Below are positions 62,164-64,000 of a stretch of 64,000 nt of DNA, piece by piece (position 1 is the stretch's first letter; each line of letters opens with the position of its first letter). Source of the DNA: Pseudomonadota bacterium (lineage in GTDB: Bacteria; Pseudomonadota; Alphaproteobacteria; Rhizobiales; Aestuariivirgaceae); contig JAIUNJ010000001.1 in assembly GCA_020161855.1 (NCBI GenBank), forward strand, positions 558,001-622,000. Reading direction: 5' to 3'. Made by a program: the position numbers and the translations under genes. Under the pieces are notes generated by a model. The model did not search any database. It was not told the DNA's origin and saw only the letters and a program-made list of their open reading frames with translations.

Positions 62164-63732
62164 TCAGCCCTGCACCATGCGGGGTGTCATCTCGATCAGC
62201 GTCGGGCCTTCGGCCTTCAGGCTGGCCGCAATGGCCGTTGCAAGCGCCTTCAGGTTCTCGGGCCGCTCAGCGCGAGCGCCATAGGCCTTGGCCAGCATCT
62301 GGAAGTCAGGGTTGCGCAGGAACACGGCATTGGGCTGGATGGCCTTGTTCACCATGTCGTCCCGGATCTGGCCGAGGGCGTCGTTGTTCCAGAGCAGGAT
62401 GGGGAGTGAAAGATTGTGCTCCACCGCTGTTCCCAGTTCATTGAGCGTGTACTGGAAGCCATAGTCGCCGATCATGGCAACGGTGGGCTTGGGGCCGACG
62501 CCAATCTTGGCGCCAATGGCCGCGGGCACGGCAAAACCGAGCGTGCCGAAACCTACGGGATGCAGCCAGGTGCGCGGCTCATACATGGGGAATATCTCAT
62601 TTGCCGCATAGGCAATCTGCGTCATGTCGGAGGCAATCACCGTTTCTTCCGGCAGGCTGTCGCGGATGACCTTGAGGACGCGCGAGAGCAGGCTGCGCAA
62701 AGGTGAATCATCCGTAGGCGGCGCAGGCGGGGCCGCCTTCTTGCCGCCGCCCAGGGCATTCGCAATGGCCTCGAGCGCCGGGGCGGCGTCTCCCAGGATG
62801 GCAAGCTTTGCCCGGTGCGGGCGGGCGATGGCGGCAGGATCGATGTCGATGCGGATGAGATTGTCGAGGATGCAGTTGCTGGCCCAGAAATCCGTTTCCG
62901 ACAATTCGGTGCCGACGGCGAGCACGCAATCGGAAGCCTGAAGGCGCGCCTGAACATCGGGAAGTCCCATGCGGTAGTCCCAGACGTTTGGGTGATCGGC
63001 GCGCACCACGCCCTTGCCTGCGGTCGTGGTGATGACGGGAGCACCGAGCGCCTCCGAGATGCGGAGCGCTGCTGCGCCTGCATTCATCGCCCCGCCACCG
63101 AGCAGGATCATCGGTGATTTTGCCGCCTTCAACTGTGTGGCCGCCGCTTCGCAGTCACGGGCCGTGGCGTGCGGCAGCGAGGCCGCGGGGCGCGGTTGCC
63201 AGCCCGGACCTGCCGCGGTGGAGAGGAGATCGAGCGGAATCTCGAGGTAGGAGGGGCGTGGCCGGGCCGATGCAAACAGCGAGAAGGCGCGCGCCATGGC
63301 ATCCTGCACATCCTGTGGCGTCAAGGCGGCCATGGCCGTTGCGGTCACTGATTCCGCGGCCTTGTGCTGGCCCAGCATTTCATGCAGCCGTCCGCGGCCC
63401 TGGGCGCTGTCCTTGATATCAAGCGCCGAGGAAACGACGAGAACGCGCGAGGAGTCCGACCAGGCCTGGCCCAGTGGCGTCAGGATGTTGAGGAGGCCGG
63501 GCCCGGTGATGGTGAAGCACACACCGGGCTTTCCGGTGGCGCGGGCATAGCCATCGGCCATGAAGCCTGCGCCCTGCTCGTGGCGCGTAAGATAGTGGCG
63601 GATGCCGGAGCGCGGCAAGGCGCGGTACATCTCGACATTGTGCACACCCGGGATGCCGAAGATCGTGTCGACGCCATAGGCTTCGAGCAATCCGACGAGG
63701 GCTTCACCGGTGGAAAGTTCAGGGCGCGTCAT
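62164..63732 (-). CDS. aruI: 5-guanidino-2-oxopentanoate decarboxylase (arginine transaminase pathway)
   Basis: A 522-residue thiamine-diphosphate enzyme. IPGVHNVEMYRALPRSGIRHYLTRHEQGAGFMADGYARATGKPG gives the catalytic Glu of the N-terminal domain; IGDYGFQYTLNELGTAVEHNLSLPILLWNND is the cofactor-binding motif. GIPGVHNVE and the EIFPMYEPRTWLHPVGFGTLG region are AruI features. It decarboxylates 2-ketoarginine to 4-guanidinobutyraldehyde. The DauA-like gene 11 bases upstream makes the same substrate. Confidence 0.93.
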   Translation of the reverse strand: MTRPELSTGEALVGLLEAYGVDTIFGIPGVHNVEMYRALPRSGIRHYLTRHEQGAGFMADGYARATGKPGVCFTITGPGLLNILTPLGQAWSDSSRVLVVSSALDIKDSAQGRGRLHEMLGQHKAAESVTATAMAALTPQDVQDAMARAFSLFASARPRPSYLEIPLDLLSTAAGPGWQPRPAASLPHATARDCEAAATQLKAAKSPMILLGGGAMNAGAAALRISEALGAPVITTTAGKGVVRADHPNVWDYRMGLPDVQARLQASDCVLAVGTELSETDFWASNCILDNLIRIDIDPAAIARPHRAKLAILGDAAPALEAIANALGGGKKAAPPAPPTDDSPLRSLLSRVLKVIRDSLPEETVIASDMTQIAYAANEIFPMYEPRTWLHPVGFGTLGFAVPAAIGAKIGVGPKPTVAMIGDYGFQYTLNELGTAVEHNLSLPILLWNNDALGQIRDDMVNKAIQPNAVFLRNPDFQMLAKAYGARAERPENLKALATAIAASLKAEGPTLIEMTPRMVQG

Positions 63733-63743
63733 GATGTCAGACC

Positions 63744-64000
63744 TCAGTTGCGGAAGCGATGCGGTGTGATGTGTGAAAGGTCGAGCGCCTGGGCCACGAC
63801 CTTGTCGGGCAGGGGGTGGCCGAGCAGGAGGGCGGCGGCTGTTTCGGAGAGAGCCGGTGCCGACTGGATGCCATAGCCGCCCTGTCCGACGAGCCAGAAG
63901 AAGCCCTCTGCTTCCGGATCAAAGCCGATCACCGGGCTGCCGTCAGGCGCGAAGGTGCGAAGCCCGCCCCAGGAATGATCGAGATGTTCGACTTCGACCG
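63744..64000 (-). CDS. FAD-dependent dehydrogenase, DauA-like (3' end only)
   Basis: The last 84 codons of a flavoprotein on the minus strand; its start lies beyond 64000. The end reads HSWGGLRTFAPDGSPVIGFD, then GFFWLVGQGGYGIQSAPALSE, with the C-terminal FAD-binding segment and the Gly-rich loop of D-arginine dehydrogenase (DauA) and related glycine-oxidase-like enzymes. In that case it oxidises D-arginine to 2-ketoarginine, which aruI then decarboxylates. It is the upstream gene of the aru run. Confidence 0.75.
   Translation of the reverse strand, partial: VEVEHLDHSWGGLRTFAPDGSPVIGFDPEAEGFFWLVGQGGYGIQSAPALSETAAALLLGHPLPDKVVAQALDLSHITPHRFRN

Noticed and set aside
1..64000. tRNA genes, rRNA genes, CRISPR arrays, insertion sequences or prophage genes
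   Set aside because: I found no cloverleaf-like CCA ends, no regularly spaced repeats, no transposase, integrase or phage structural motifs. A covariance-model and profile search would be needed to exclude them fully.

Overview
The window reads as the chromosome of a GC-rich alphaproteobacterium, most likely from the Hyphomicrobiales (Rhizobiales) side. This rests on the short-form hisG with a separate hisZ, the cysD/cysNC arrangement, a DUF1127 protein, many ATGA and TGATG overlaps, and the strong GC3 bias of almost every gene. The species cannot be named. I saw no tRNA, rRNA, CRISPR array or insertion sequence.

Layout. 1-6.1 kb: a gene end, a Popeye-like membrane protein, MgtC, a ParB-like nuclease-fold protein, a DUF4432/ChaC/ChaC run, two small cytochromes c and a DUF2461 protein. 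6.2-11.4 kb: a catabolic module (RidA, RocB-like M20 peptidase, N-carbamoyl-amino-acid hydrolase, PhyH-type dioxygenase) ending in a LacI-type regulator; a perfect 16-bp palindrome lies in the divergent promoter. 11.5-16.5 kb: three more Popeye-like proteins among DUF2087, aldo/keto reductase and hypothetical genes. 16.7-19.6 kb: an SDR, an AraC-type regulator and an exported MBL-fold protein; two promoters share paired 21-bp-spaced repeats. 19.7-21.4 kb: an AT-richer patch with one OLD-like ATPase, probably acquired by transfer. 21.4-31.2 kb: housekeeping (dienelactone hydrolase, leuB, aldose epimerase, DUF1127/LysR, priA, pabB-pabA-pabC, fsa). 31.2-44.6 kb: polyamine and amine metabolism (DAO-type oxidase, acetylpolyamine deacetylase-like protein, trimethylamine-dehydrogenase-like flavoprotein, N-carbamoylputrescine amidase, a PotABC transporter with two binding proteins), interrupted by a SoxR/MFS pair with a clear SoxR box. 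44.6-53.3 kb: a serine hydrolase, a diguanylate cyclase with a periplasmic partner, sulfate activation (cysD, cysNC), a lytic transglycosylase and a SulP permease. 53.5-64 kb: a long minus-strand run (hisS-hisZ-hisG, AruH-like aminotransferase, Aas, HAD phosphatase, aruI and the 3' end of a DauA-like dehydrogenase) giving arginine transaminase and D-arginine dehydrogenase routes to 2-ketoarginine.

The genes meet in arginine and polyamine catabolism: uptake (Pot), deacetylation, oxidation, carbamoylputrescine hydrolysis, and 2-ketoarginine formation and decarboxylation. The least ordinary features are four Popeye-domain-like proteins in 16 kb, all lacking the usual cyclic-nucleotide phosphate-binding arginine; the CysD with an N-terminal DNA-binding-like domain; the orphan OLD-like ATPase; and several sequence-visible regulatory sites (SoxR, LacI-type, AraC-type, LysR-type).
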